Of a DNA stretch of 64,000 nucleotides, positions 34,933 through 43,815 are shown in pieces. The position numbers were made by a program, and so were the translations under genes. The notes beneath the pieces are model-generated. The model made no database searches and was not told the DNA's origin. It saw only the letters and a program-made list of their open reading frames with translations. Every line of letters begins with the position of its first letter. Within the stretch, counting starts at the first letter, position 1. The stretch comes from Chachezhania sediminis (GTDB taxonomy: Bacteria > Pseudomonadota > Alphaproteobacteria > Rhodobacterales > Rhodobacteraceae), in contig NZ_VOPH01000001.1 of NCBI RefSeq assembly GCF_009765275.1, positions 806,001 to 870,000 of the forward strand, read 5' to 3'.

Positions 34933-35623
34933 TGATCCTTGATGCACAAGCGCAGACACGCGCCGGGCCCGGGGGGCCTGACGCGTGTGCGAATGTGTCT
35001 TGTCCGGGCGATGTCAGACGCGGCGCGGCAGGCCTGGGGCTGTGCCCTGCCTGTCCTGATCTCGATCACTTGCGCGCGCGTCATCGCGGTTCTTCTCCGA
35101 CAGACGCTGGCGCTTGCGACGCCCGGCCTGCCCATTTCATACCTCGACCCGTCCGGAATGCGGCACCGGGTCTTGGCGCTCGGGCGACCCTTTTGGGGTC
35201 TATCACACCTGCCCCGGCAAGGCGGACCGACATGGCCGCCCTTTGGGCCGACCGAGTCCCGCATGGGGGCGTTCCGGACCGGCCTTAGCCTGAGACAGTG
35301 AATCTCTCGTTTACGTAACCGCGTCTGCACAGCACGCGATGCGGTTCGTCCGAACAGCATAAGACCACCCGGTCGGGAAATACAATGGTCAAGATGCATG
35401 TGGGTCTGAATACAGGACCGTGGCGTCGATGCCCCAGCCCCGGCGCCGCCGGCGGAAATCTCTGTTCCGCAAGGCAGCCGATGCCCGGTCACGCCATCCC
35501 GGAAAAATCCCGAGGCGGCCCGGAAATCCGGCCGTCAACGTCGGAGCCGGCCCCGCAGTGTGCGTGGTTCACCACGCACACTGCGGATGCCGCGAAGGGC
35601 GAGGTTTCATCCCGCCGCCGACA
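34933..35623. other. Long intergenic region upstream of rne, no gene supported
   Basis: These 691 bases separate rne from dctD on the same strand. They hold a 15-bp perfect hairpin (35553-35586), a smaller stem GACCC/GGGTC near 35186-35200 and GC-rich sequence close to the rne start. The frames seen here are short and Pro/Arg-rich. It is best read as the rne promoter and 5' leader; a small RNA is not excluded. Confidence 0.5.
35553..35586. terminator. Perfect 15-bp hairpin downstream of dctD
   Basis: CCGCAGTGTGCGTGG pairs without mismatch to its complement around the tetraloop TTCA. It lies 38 bases beyond the dctD stop. No T tract follows on either strand, so it may act as an mRNA 3'-end stabiliser or a Rho-assisted terminator rather than a classic intrinsic terminator. 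Confidence 0.6.
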
Positions 35624-36958
35624 TCAAAGGTAATCGGCCCGCTGAAGGCCGTACTTCGTCATCTTCTCGTTCAGCGTCCGGCGCGGCAGGCACAGTTCTT
35701 CCATCACCGCCGCGATGGACCCACGGTGGCGCCGCATCGTGTTGTCGATCAGCATCCGCTCGAACGCCTCGACATATTCCTTCAGGGGCTTGCCTTCGGT
35801 CGTCATCACCGGCTGCATCTCCTCGTGATCGGAAATCAGCAGCGATGCGATCGTGCCCGACCCACGCCGGGCCTGCAGCACCGCACGTTCGGCCGTGTTG
35901 ATCAGCTGGCGCACGTTGCCGGGCCAGGGCGCACGCAGGATCTGCGCCGCCGACTGGGCGGAAATCTGCGGCGGTTCGCAGCCGTATTCCTCGGCGAACT
36001 GTTCGCTCAGGTGCGTGAACAGCGTCAGGATATCCTCGCCCCGCATCCTGAGCGCCGGGACCGTGATCCGAAGCGCCGCCAAACGGTAGAAGAGGTCCGG
36101 GCGAAGGGCGTCCTCGCAGGTGCGGCCCGCCTCCTGCATGTTCGAAATCGCGACGATCCGGGTCTCGCCAGGGGTGCCCTGTTCGTTGATGGCGCTCAAG
36201 AGCTTGGCCTGAAGGCTCTCGCTCAGCGTCTCGATATCTTCCAGGACCAGCGTGCCGCCGCGGGCCTCTTCCATGGCGGGCAGGCGTTCGTCATCGGGCT
36301 GCATCGGGCCGAAAAGGCGCCGCGCCAGTGCCTCCTCCTCGTAAGCCGCACAGCTGACCAGCACGAATTTCTTGCCGGCGCGGCCGCCCACGGCGTGAAG
36401 CGCATGGGCCACCAGCGTCTTGCCCGTCCCCGTCTCGCCGTCGATCAGAACGTGGCCGTCTGCCTGGCCCAGGTCCAGAATATCCTCGCGCAGGCGTTCC
36501 ATAACCGGGCTGTTGCCAACCAGCTTCTTCATGATCAGCGTGCCGTCCGACAGCTCTCGCCGCAACTGGCGGTTGTCCAGCGTCAGGCGGCGGGCATTGG
36601 CCGCCTTGCGCGCCAGGTCCGACATCCGGTTCGGATCGAAGGGCTTTTCCAGGAAATCATAGGCACCGACGCGCATCGCCTCGACCGCCATGGGGACATC
36701 GCCGTGACCGGTGATCATGATCACAGGCAGCGCGCTGTCGGACCCCATCAGCTTCTTCAGGAACTGCATCCCGTCCATGCCCGGCATCTTGATGTCGGAT
36801 ATCACGATCCCGGGATATTCCGGCCCCAGCACCTTCAGCGCATCTTCGGCCGAAGCAAAGGTTTCGGTATCGTACCCCGACAGCGCCAGCCACTGGCTGA
36901 TCGACTGCCGCATGTCCTGCTCGTCATCCACGATCGCGATCTTCATGGACTGCGCCAT
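35624..36958 (-). CDS. dctD: DctD-like response regulator with AAA+ domain lacking GAFTGA
   Basis: A 444-residue regulator: receiver (IAIVDDEQDMRQ, phosphoacceptor Asp in VISDIKMPGMDG), AAA+ domain and a Fis-type HTH (HRGSIAAVMEELCLPRRTLN). The Walker A is GETGTGKT. The loop normally carrying GAFTGA, needed to contact sigma-54, is missing: the sequence runs RRLFGPMQPDDERLPAMEEA. Walker B reads TLVLEDIE, with ED in place of DE. It may therefore act on another sigma factor, as proposed for GAFTGA-less NtrC proteins in the same order. It lies 185 bases downstream of dctB in the same direction, so it is likely its response regulator. AAGGAG precedes the start. Confidence 0.88.
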   Translation of the reverse strand: MAQSMKIAIVDDEQDMRQSISQWLALSGYDTETFASAEDALKVLGPEYPGIVISDIKMPGMDGMQFLKKLMGSDSALPVIMITGHGDVPMAVEAMRVGAYDFLEKPFDPNRMSDLARKAANARRLTLDNRQLRRELSDGTLIMKKLVGNSPVMERLREDILDLGQADGHVLIDGETGTGKTLVAHALHAVGGRAGKKFVLVSCAAYEEEALARRLFGPMQPDDERLPAMEEARGGTLVLEDIETLSESLQAKLLSAINEQGTPGETRIVAISNMQEAGRTCEDALRPDLFYRLAALRITVPALRMRGEDILTLFTHLSEQFAEEYGCEPPQISAQSAAQILRAPWPGNVRQLINTAERAVLQARRGSGTIASLLISDHEEMQPVMTTEGKPLKEYVEAFERMLIDNTMRRHRGSIAAVMEELCLPRRTLNEKMTKYGLQRADYL

Positions 36959-37143
36959 TCCGCGGTCTCCTTACGTTGTTGCGGCGCGCGTGGCGCCGTC
37001 CGTCGGCCCTGTCATAGGGCCCTGTCACCGGTCCCCTTGTCGTCCCTGTTCCGACTGCCGAAGGGCCCGGATCTGCGCCCGGGTCGGTCTTCGGCATAAG
37101 CAATACGCCCCGCGGGACCCAAAAGTTCCACGCAGGGCGCGCA

Positions 37144-38967
37144 TTATTCCGCGGCTTCGCTGCGGCGCCGAAGGATCGGCAGCCGCATTTCGAACACGGC
37201 CCCGCCGGCCTCGCCGTTCCGGGCGGTCAGCCGGCCACCCAGGTCGTTCACGATCCCGGAAGAGATCGCGAGCCCCAGCCCCACACCGTCACCCGGCTGC
37301 TTGGTGGTGTAGAATGGCTCGAAAAGCTTGTCGAAATCCTCAACGCCATAGCCATTGTCCCGGACCGTCAGGCTGGCGGTCTCGCCCGCGGCCAGGATCA
37401 CGTCCAGTTCCGGGTTCGCCACAGATTTCGTGGCGTCGATCGCATTTCGCAAGAGGTTGATGATCACCTGTTCGATCTGGATCTGGTCCCCCATGACGAA
37501 GACCGGCTCGGTCGGCAGGATCTGGGTAAGGCGGACATGGCGGGTACGCAGCTGCGGTTCCATCATCGACAGGGACGAAGACAGCGCATCGCCCAGGTTC
37601 ACCGGCATCAGCGTACTGCCGCCCTTCCTGGCATAGGTCTTCAGCTGCCGGGTAATGGCCCCCATCCTTTCGATCAGCCCGTCGATCCGCCCGAACGAGG
37701 CCAGCGCCTCCTCGTGGCGGTTGCGGCGGATCAGCAGGCGCGCACCGGCCAGATAGGTCTTCATCGCCGCCAGCGGCTGGTTCAGTTCGTGGCTGACCGC
37801 CGCCGCCATCTCGCCCAGGGCCGCCAGCTTCGAACTTTGCGCCAGCGACTGTTCCGTCACGGCCAGGGTTTCCTGAACCCGCATGCGTTCGGCGATCTCG
37901 CGCTGAAGGCGGGCGTTCAGTTCCCGCAGTTCCGCAGATTCGCGCTGGAACAGGGCCATCCGCAGCGCAGTCTTGCGGTTGGTGAAGTAGAAGACCAGCG
38001 CCAGCAGGATGGCGAAGCCCATGATCTCCAGCGCCAGGACGCCGTTCACCTTCTCGCGCACCGATGCGTAGCTGGTGAAGGACGTCATCCGCCAGCCCTG
38101 GAACGGGATCCGGGTCTGAAGCCGCATCACCGCCTCGCCGAACAGGTACGCATCGGGCGGCAGCGCGCCCCAGTCGGCCGTAGCCCGGATCGCGCGTTCG
38201 ATGGCGTTGATCGGCGCCTCGCGGGCGATCGCCTCCTGTTCCGACAGGCCCAGCCAGCGCGGTTCCGTCGCCAGGATGATGGCCCCCGTGCTGTCGGTGA
38301 CCAGCACCGCGTCCGAAATCCCGGCCCAGGCGCGGGCGAACTTCTGCAGGTCGACCTCGACCACCAGGACGCCCAGCAGTTCGGTCCCGTTCTCGATCCG
38401 GCGGGAATAGGCAAAGCCGTAGGCGCCGCTGTCCCGCCGGGTGACGGAAAAGACGGTGGTATTGGACCGCGTCGCATCGACGAAGAACGGATCCAGACGG
38501 TGGATCGACCCCAGCCGGTTGCGGTCGGTCGCGGCCACCGTGCGGCCGTCCCGGTCCAAGAGCATCAGCGAGGCGGCGCCGATTTCCTCGTCGAAGGAAA
38601 TCAGGCGCTGGGTCGACTGGCTGAAATCGCCGGAGTTCAGGGCGCCGATCAGGGTCGGGTCGCGGGCCAGAAGCTGGGGCACGATGGCGTTCCGCCGCAG
38701 TTCCGAAAGAAGGTTCCCGGAATAAAGCGCAAGGCGCAATTCGGCCCGGTTGCGGGTCGTTTCCGTGAAACGGTCGGTCAGCAGCTGATTGGTGGTCCAG
38801 ACGGTGACCGCGGCCACCAGAAGCAGGATCCCCACCCCGATCCGCGTGCGCCGACGGCGCCGGTCGGCACTGCTTCGCCTGCGGCGCGGGCGCGGCGCGT
38901 CCACAAGCGCCTCCGCCGGATCGGCGGAAGGCGCTGCGCGGTCGTCAGAAGGGCGGTTTTCGTCCAT
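37144..38967 (-). CDS. dctB: DctB-like sensor histidine kinase
   Basis: A 607-residue membrane kinase for C4-dicarboxylate sensing by homology. After an Arg-rich cytoplasmic N-terminus a membrane helix (about 43-63) leads to a double Cache-type periplasmic sensor, with DctB-family landmarks such as RLGSIHRLDPFFVDA-like and AYGFAYSRRIENG. A second helix (about 305-325) leads to a coiled coil and the kinase core with the H-box AAVSHELNQPLAAMKTYL. The N-box is LLRNAIDATKS and the glycine boxes are DNGYGV and GVGLGLAISSG. It would phosphorylate the downstream DctD-like protein. No dicarboxylate transporter genes lie in the window, so the regulated target is elsewhere. Confidence 0.92.
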   Translation of the reverse strand: MDENRPSDDRAAPSADPAEALVDAPRPRRRRSSADRRRRRTRIGVGILLLVAAVTVWTTNQLLTDRFTETTRNRAELRLALYSGNLLSELRRNAIVPQLLARDPTLIGALNSGDFSQSTQRLISFDEEIGAASLMLLDRDGRTVAATDRNRLGSIHRLDPFFVDATRSNTTVFSVTRRDSGAYGFAYSRRIENGTELLGVLVVEVDLQKFARAWAGISDAVLVTDSTGAIILATEPRWLGLSEQEAIAREAPINAIERAIRATADWGALPPDAYLFGEAVMRLQTRIPFQGWRMTSFTSYASVREKVNGVLALEIMGFAILLALVFYFTNRKTALRMALFQRESAELRELNARLQREIAERMRVQETLAVTEQSLAQSSKLAALGEMAAAVSHELNQPLAAMKTYLAGARLLIRRNRHEEALASFGRIDGLIERMGAITRQLKTYARKGGSTLMPVNLGDALSSSLSMMEPQLRTRHVRLTQILPTEPVFVMGDQIQIEQVIINLLRNAIDATKSVANPELDVILAAGETASLTVRDNGYGVEDFDKLFEPFYTTKQPGDGVGLGLAISSGIVNDLGGRLTARNGEAGGAVFEMRLPILRRRSEAAE

Positions 38968-39004
38968 GCAGGCAAGGCTACGCTTGCGGCGTAGCCTTCA
39001 CAAG

Positions 39005-39673
39005 TCAGGCGGTTGCCAGCATCTCGGCCAACACGCGGAACATTGCCGCCCCGTCGGTGCCGCCATGGGCGGATTCCGACGCGCGTTCCGGATGGGGCAT
39101 CAGGCCCAGCACCCGGCGGTTTTCCGACAGGATGCCGGCGATGTCGTTCATCGACCCGTTCGGATTCGCCGTATAGGTGAAGGCGATCCGATCCTCGTCC
39201 TGAAGCCGCTTCAGCGTCGCCTCGTCGGCGAAATAGTTGCCGTCGTGATGCGCGATCGGGATCATGATCTCGTCCCCCGCATTGTAGCCCTGGGTAAAGA
39301 CCGAGCTCGACGTGGCGACCTTGAGGCCCACCGTGCGGCAGACGAAGTGCAGCCCGGCATTGCGCAGAAGCGCCCCCGGCAGCAGGCCGGTTTCCGTCAG
39401 CACCTGAAAGCCATTGCAGACGCCCAGCACGTGGCCGCCCTTGTCGGCAAAATCCTTGACCGCGCGGATGATCGGCGACTGCGCGGCGATGGCACCGCAG
39501 CGCAGGTAGTCGCCGAAGGAAAACCCGCCGGGCACGCCGACGATGTCCAGGCCCGCCGGCAGTTCGGTGTCCTTGTGCCACACCATGGTCACGTCGGCCC
39601 CCGCCTTGCGGAAGCTTTCGGCCAGGTCCCGGTCCGCATTCGACCCCGGGAAGGTCACGACGCCGGCACGCAT
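39005..39673 (-). CDS. purQ: Phosphoribosylformylglycinamidine synthase, glutaminase subunit
   Basis: A 222-residue class I glutamine amidotransferase subunit that feeds ammonia to PurL in purine synthesis. The N-terminus [18 protein letters not shown], the catalytic Cys in [10 protein letters not shown], and the His/Glu pair in [10 protein letters not shown] are all present. Its ATG shares one base with the purS stop (TGATG), giving coupled translation. The operon purC-purS-purQ runs on the minus strand and lies next to dctB; purL is not in the window. Confidence 0.96.
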   Translation of the reverse strand: MRAGVVTFPGSNADRDLAESFRKAGADVTMVWHKDTELPAGLDIVGVPGGFSFGDYLRCGAIAAQSPIIRAVKDFADKGGHVLGVCNGFQVLTETGLLPGALLRNAGLHFVCRTVGLKVATSSSVFTQGYNAGDEIMIPIAHHDGNYFADEATLKRLQDEDRIAFTYTANPNGSMNDIAGILSENRRVLGLMPHPERASESAHGGTDGAAMFRVLAEMLATA

Positions 39674-39903
39674 CAGGCCATCTCGATCGTGTAGGATTCG
39701 ATCACCGTGTTCGCGAGAAGCTTCTCGCACATCTCGGCCACCTGCTCCTTCGTGGTCCCGTCCGCCAGGTCAAGATCAAGAACCTTGCCCTGACGCACGC
39801 CCTGGACCCCGTCGAAGCCCATCGTCCCCAGCGCGTGGCGCACCGCCTCGCCCTGCGGATCCAGAACCCCGGTCTTCAGATGCACCGTCACCCGTGCCTT
39901 CAT
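39673..39903 (-). CDS. purS: Phosphoribosylformylglycinamidine synthase subunit PurS
   Basis: A 76-residue small subunit of the FGAM synthase complex in bacteria with the three-part PurLQS enzyme. [18 protein letters not shown] is the family start and [14 protein letters not shown] the core strand. It forms a dimer that bridges PurL and PurQ. It is placed between purC and purQ, with 71 bases to purC and a one-base stop/start overlap with purQ. Confidence 0.95.
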   Translation of the reverse strand: MKARVTVHLKTGVLDPQGEAVRHALGTMGFDGVQGVRQGKVLDLDLADGTTKEQVAEMCEKLLANTVIESYTIEMA

Positions 39904-39974
39904 CCCATGCACTCCTGAAAATGGCGCGAAAAGGCGCTGGCAAGCGCCCTGCCATGCCGGCCCGAAGGCCCCGA

Positions 39975-40736
39975 TTAGTTGATCAGCGTCGGCTTCGACA
40001 TGGGCGACGCGTTCTTGGGCAGCACACCCAGGCGCCGCGCCACTTCCGAATAGGCATCCGTCAGGTTGCCCAGGTCGCGCCGGAAGACGTCCTTGTCCAG
40101 CTTCTGGCCGGTCTCGATGTCCCACAGCCGGCAGCTGTCGGGGCTGATCTCGTCCGCCACCACAAGACGCTGGAAGTCGCCTTCGTAGACGCGGCCGATC
40201 TCGATCTTGAAGTCGACCAGGCGGATACCGACCGCCAGCATCACGCCGGACAGGAAGTCGTTGACCCGCAGCGCCAGGCTTAGGATGTCGTCCATGTCCT
40301 GCTGGCTGGCCCAGCCGAAGGCCGCGATATGTTCCTCGGTGACCAGCGGGTCGCCCAGGGCGTCGTCCTTGAAGCAGTATTCGACGATCGGCCGGGGCAG
40401 CTGCGTGCCCTCTTCCAGGCCCAGCCGCTTGGACAGCGAACCGGCCGCGTAGTTCCGCACGATCACTTCCAGCGGGATGATCTCGCACGAACGGACAAGC
40501 TGTTCGCGCATGTTCAGCCGGCGGATGAAGTGCGTGGGCACGCCCACCGCGTTCAGACCGTTCATGAAGAACTCGCTCAACCGGTTGTTGAGCACGCCCT
40601 TGCCTTCGATCACGTCGCGCTTTTCGGCGTTGAACGCAGTGGCGTCGTCCTTGAAATACTGCACGATGGTTCCGGGCTCGGGACCCTCGTAGAGGATCTT
40701 GGCCTTCCCTTCGTAGATTTTCTTGCGCCGCGCCAT
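39975..40736 (-). CDS. purC: Phosphoribosylaminoimidazole-succinocarboxamide synthase
   Basis: A 253-residue SAICAR synthetase that joins CAIR and aspartate with [21 protein letters not shown] is the usual N-terminus; the motif [17 protein letters not shown] and the metal-binding [10 protein letters not shown] and [13 protein letters not shown] are typical. Start at 40736. First gene of the pur cluster, divergent from the ATPase inhibitor zeta gene across about 160 bases, an arrangement common in Rhodobacterales. Confidence 0.97.
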   Translation of the reverse strand: MARRKKIYEGKAKILYEGPEPGTIVQYFKDDATAFNAEKRDVIEGKGVLNNRLSEFFMNGLNAVGVPTHFIRRLNMREQLVRSCEIIPLEVIVRNYAAGSLSKRLGLEEGTQLPRPIVEYCFKDDALGDPLVTEEHIAAFGWASQQDMDDILSLALRVNDFLSGVMLAVGIRLVDFKIEIGRVYEGDFQRLVVADEISPDSCRLWDIETGQKLDKDVFRRDLGNLTDAYSEVARRLGVLPKNASPMSKPTLIN

Positions 40737-40894
40737 CGGGGTGCCTTTCGGATGTGGACCGGATGCAGTCCGGCCGCTGTGGCCCTCATAATCCAAGGTC
40801 CGCAGTGTCGCAAGCAGACGCCAGCCCCTTGCACGAAAGGTGGCATATCGGCATATCTGCCGCGATCACGTCTGCTGCACAAGGGTACTGGCCG

Positions 40895-41212
40895 ATGAGC
40901 ACCTTCGACAATCGCGAACAGGCCTTCGAGGCAAAATACGCCCACGACGAGGAAATGCAATTCCGCGCCGTCGCACGGCGGAACAAGATGCTGGGCCTCT
41001 GGGCGGCCGGGCTGATGGGCAAGACCCCTGAAGAAGCCGCTACTTACGCCATGACCGTCGTGTCCGCCGACTTCGAGGAAGCGGGTCACGAGGATGTCGT
41101 GCGCAAGGTCAAGGCAGACCTGGGCGACAAGGCAACCGAAGACGAAATCCGGGTCAAGATGGTCGAGCTTCTGCCGGTCGCCAAGGCCGAGATCATGACC
41201 GAACAGAACTGA
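40895..41212 (+). CDS. F1-ATPase inhibitor zeta subunit (DUF1476)
   Basis: A 105-residue helical protein of the DUF1476 family, identified in alphaproteobacteria as the zeta inhibitor of F1Fo-ATP synthase. The N-terminus MSTFDNREQAFEAKYAHDEE is the inhibitory region, followed by MQFRAVARRNKMLGLWAAGLMG and a compact four-helix C-terminal domain. It blocks ATP hydrolysis by inserting into F1. AAGGG precedes the ATG. It is monocistronic, with a strong terminator 25 bases after the stop, and divergent from purC. Confidence 0.93.
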   Translation: MSTFDNREQAFEAKYAHDEEMQFRAVARRNKMLGLWAAGLMGKTPEEAATYAMTVVSADFEEAGHEDVVRKVKADLGDKATEDEIRVKMVELLPVAKAEIMTEQN

Positions 41213-41237
41213 ATACCCCTTCGGTTGAGTGTGCCCG

Positions 41238-41270
41238 GCAGCGCGACGGCTTGTCCGTTCGCGCTGCTTT
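41238..41270 (+). terminator. Rho-independent terminator of the zeta subunit gene
   Basis: GCAGCGCG pairs with CGCGCTGC, extended by an inner ACGG/CCGT, with a 5-base loop and TTTT following. It ends the zeta transcript upstream of the betaine methyltransferase gene. Confidence 0.85.
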
Positions 41271-41365
41271 TCATGTTCTTCATGAATTATTCGACCTTGC
41301 TCCGTCCTCACGCCCGTGACACCGAAGCGTGACCGAAGCTCGATTCTCCGAACCCGGAAGGTACC

Positions 41366-42409
41366 ATGACAACCGCTGCTGTCCCCGAGAACGCCCTGTC
41401 CAAAGCCCTTGCCGCAAAGGAGGTGCTGCTGGCCGATGGCGCCACCGGCACGACGCTGTTCAACATGGGCCTGCAAGCGGGCGACGCGCCGGAGCTTTGG
41501 AACGTCGATGAACCCAAGAAGATCCTGGCACTGTACCAGGGCCCGGTCGACGCGGGCAGCGACCTGTTCCTGACCAACACCTTCGGCGGCACCGCGGCCC
41601 GGCTGAAGCTGCACGGCGCCCAGAAGCGCGTGCGCGAACTGAACCGCGTCGGCGCCGAACTGGGCCGCGAGGTGGCCGACAAGGCCGAACGCAAGGTCAT
41701 CGTCGCCGGATCCGTCGGCCCCACGGGCGAGATCATGGAGCCGGTGGGCGCGTTGTCCCATTCCCTTGCGGTCGAGATGTTCCACGAACAGGCCGAGGGC
41801 CTGAAGGAAGGCGGCGTCGACATCGCGTGGCTGGAAACGATTTCCGCCCCGGAGGAATACCGTGCAGCGGCCGAGGCCTTTGCCCTGGCTGGCCTGCCCT
41901 GGTGCGGCACGATGAGCTTCGACACCGCCGGCCGGACCATGATGGGCCTGACTTCGGCCGGCCTGTCCAATCTGGTCGAGGAACTGCCGAATCCCCCCAT
42001 CGCCTATGGCGCGAACTGCGGAGTCGGCGCGTCGGACCTGATGCGTACCGTGCTGGGCTTTGCCGCCCAGCATCACGACCGCCCCTTCATCGCCAAGGGC
42101 AATGCCGGGATCCCGAAATATGTCGAAGGCCACATCCACTATGACGGCACGCCGGACCTGATGGCGGCCTATGCCTGCATGGCCCGCGATGCAGGCGCCC
42201 GGATCGTCGGCGGCTGCTGTGGCACCACGCCGGACCACCTGCGCGCCATGCGCGAAGCGCTGGACAGCCGCCCCCGGGACGAGGCGCCGACGCTGGAGAA
42301 GATCGTCGAGGTCCTGGGCCCCTTCAGCTCTGCCTTCGACGGCACGGAAGCGCCGAACGAAGACGATGATTCGCCCAAGCGCGCCCGCCGCGGCCGCCGG
42401 CGCGGCTGA
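41366..42409 (+). CDS. bmt: Betaine-homocysteine S-methyltransferase
   Basis: A 347-residue zinc enzyme transferring a methyl group from glycine betaine to homocysteine, giving dimethylglycine and methionine. The homocysteine-binding start LLADGATGTTLFNMGLQAGD, the GANCGVGASDL loop with the first Cys and RIVGGCCGTTPDHLRAM with the Cys pair make up the zinc site. The C-terminal tail is Arg/Lys-rich (PKRARRGRRRG) and beyond the usual core. GGAAGG precedes the ATG. With the sarcosine oxidase operon it fits a betaine degradation route. It is followed by a long hairpin and a small NTF2-like gene. Confidence 0.92.
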   Translation: MTTAAVPENALSKALAAKEVLLADGATGTTLFNMGLQAGDAPELWNVDEPKKILALYQGPVDAGSDLFLTNTFGGTAARLKLHGAQKRVRELNRVGAELGREVADKAERKVIVAGSVGPTGEIMEPVGALSHSLAVEMFHEQAEGLKEGGVDIAWLETISAPEEYRAAAEAFALAGLPWCGTMSFDTAGRTMMGLTSAGLSNLVEELPNPPIAYGANCGVGASDLMRTVLGFAAQHHDRPFIAKGNAGIPKYVEGHIHYDGTPDLMAAYACMARDAGARIVGGCCGTTPDHLRAMREALDSRPRDEAPTLEKIVEVLGPFSSAFDGTEAPNEDDDSPKRARRGRRRG

Positions 42410-42422
42410 GCCGCCAAGTGTC

Positions 42423-42461
42423 CGGATATCGCCCCGTCGATTCGACGGATGGCGATATCCG
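42423..42461. promoter_or_regulatory. Extended hairpin between bmt and the next gene
   Basis: An 11-bp outer stem CGGATATCGCC/GGCGATATCCG and a 6-bp inner stem CCGTCG/CGACGG around a 3-base loop, with a 2-base bulge, give 17 pairs. It starts 13 bases after the bmt stop. No T tract follows. A second inverted repeat ATGGTA-N10-TACCAT (42492-42513) precedes the next gene. It is either a terminator-like 3' end for bmt or a regulatory leader. Confidence 0.55.
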
Positions 42462-42532
42462 CAGATCCGGGTTCACGGTCCTGTCCCGGTCATGGTAGCA
42501 ATCTGCGTACCATTTGATATCAGGGGCATTTC

Positions 42533-42970
42533 ATGACGATTACCCTGGATGAAGTTCTGGCCCTGGGCGAAGCCTGGTGCGACACGCTGCGCCATGGCGG
42601 CACCATCGCGGAACGCGAGACCTTCTTCCTGCACCACCCCGCCCGGATCTATGTCCAGGAAAGCGGCGTGACGATGACGCTGGACGAACACCACGCCTAT
42701 CATCAGCAATTCGCGTCCCAACATCTGGTCCTGGGCGATTTCGTCCTGGCGCAGCTGTCGGACGACCCCGACCGCGTCCGCGCCATCGGATCCTTCTACT
42801 GGGAGGCGCATTTCCCCGAAGAGGACGGCCGCCCCCCGCTCCGCTGCATCGTGGGCGAGGACTGGATCATCGAACGGGTTGCAGACGGATCGCTGAAATT
42901 CGTTCTGTGGATGAACACGCTGCACCACTTCCTGCCCGACAGCGCGGTAAACCGGCTGAAGCTGGGCTGA
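42533..42970 (+). CDS. NTF2-like fold protein, function unknown
   Basis: A 145-residue protein with the length and helix-then-sheet pattern of SnoaL/NTF2-like proteins: MTITLDEVLALGEAWCDTLR, a FFLHHPARIYVQESG strand, and a C-terminal sheet RAIGSFYWEAHF and KFVLWMNTLHHFL. No catalytic signature can be named. AGGGG lies nine bases before the ATG. It is co-directional with bmt but separated by two inverted repeats, so joint transcription is uncertain. A role in methylated-amine metabolism would be guilt by association only. Confidence 0.6.
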   Translation: MTITLDEVLALGEAWCDTLRHGGTIAERETFFLHHPARIYVQESGVTMTLDEHHAYHQQFASQHLVLGDFVLAQLSDDPDRVRAIGSFYWEAHFPEEDGRPPLRCIVGEDWIIERVADGSLKFVLWMNTLHHFLPDSAVNRLKLG

Positions 42971-43155
42971 CGGCCGCCCGCCGGGAAGGTCTGTTCGACA
43001 ACGAAATCACCGGCGGCCGCGCACCAGTCGGCCGTCTCCGATTTCGTACCAGAGGCCGGTCGCCCGGCCATCCGGGCTTTCCTGACCCAGCAAGGACCGC
43101 CGGTCCGCGCCCGGCATCGCCAAATGGCACATCCGTTCGACAGAGTGGACGCCCG

Positions 43156-43815
43156 TCAGCGATCCCGCCCGGCCCAGACCTCAAGCGACCGCGCCAGGTC
43201 TCCATAGCCGGTAAACCGCCGTTCGAACGCCAGCCCAAGCCGCGCCGCATGGCCCCGGGCAAGCTCTGTCAACGTCGGGTCCTCTGTCTGGGCCTGATAG
43301 ACCAGCTTCTCGTAATGGCTGAAATAGGTATCCCGAAGGTCCGGATGCCGGTCCAGCCCCAGCGGCCGCCAGACGAAGGCATCGAATTGCCGGACCAGGA
43401 AATCGGTCAGGTAGAAGGCGGTGAATTCCTCCTCTGCCTTTTCGGCAAAGGCCGCGTTGCCTTCGAAGAAGGAATAGCAATGCGGGCCTGCCACCATCTC
43501 CACGCCCATCTCGGCACAGGCGCGTTCCAGCAGGCCGCCGGTGCCGCAATCGGCATAGACGACATAGACCGCGGCATAGCTGTCGCGATGCTTGTCGACA
43601 GCCGCCTGGACCGCCCCCGTGATGCGATCCGGATGGTTGTGCAGGATCGCGGGCAGGCAGGTGACCGACACATGGTCCCAAGCATTGACAGCAACAAGGT
43701 CGAGGATTTCGCGCGCCAGCGCCCCGCAGGCAATCAACAGGATCCGGTCCGGAGCCGCTTCCCCGGTCAGGGCCAAACCCGACTCTGTCAGGGACGTATC
43801 GGTCGGAATGGGCAT
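43156..43815 (-). CDS. DUF1638 family protein
   Basis: A 219-residue cytoplasmic protein of the DUF1638 family: RILLIACGALAREILDLVAVN, then VVYADCGTGGLLERACAE and GPHCYSFFEGNAAF, with conserved cysteines and His that could bind a metal or corrinoid. In this order the gene regularly accompanies corrinoid proteins and MttB-type methyltransferases, as here, so a role in handling methyl transfer, such as an adaptor or reactivation factor, is plausible but untested. It is on the same strand as the corrinoid protein gene, separated by 300 bases with hairpins. Confidence 0.85.
   Translation of the reverse strand: MPIPTDTSLTESGLALTGEAAPDRILLIACGALAREILDLVAVNAWDHVSVTCLPAILHNHPDRITGAVQAAVDKHRDSYAAVYVVYADCGTGGLLERACAEMGVEMVAGPHCYSFFEGNAAFAEKAEEEFTAFYLTDFLVRQFDAFVWRPLGLDRHPDLRDTYFSHYEKLVYQAQTEDPTLTELARGHAARLGLAFERRFTGYGDLARSLEVWAGRDR

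Noticed and set aside
34933-35623. Promoter for rne at TTGACC (around 35391-35396, minus strand)
   Set aside because: No -10 hexamer occurs at 16-18 bases; the nearest TTAT-like sequence is 22 bases away.
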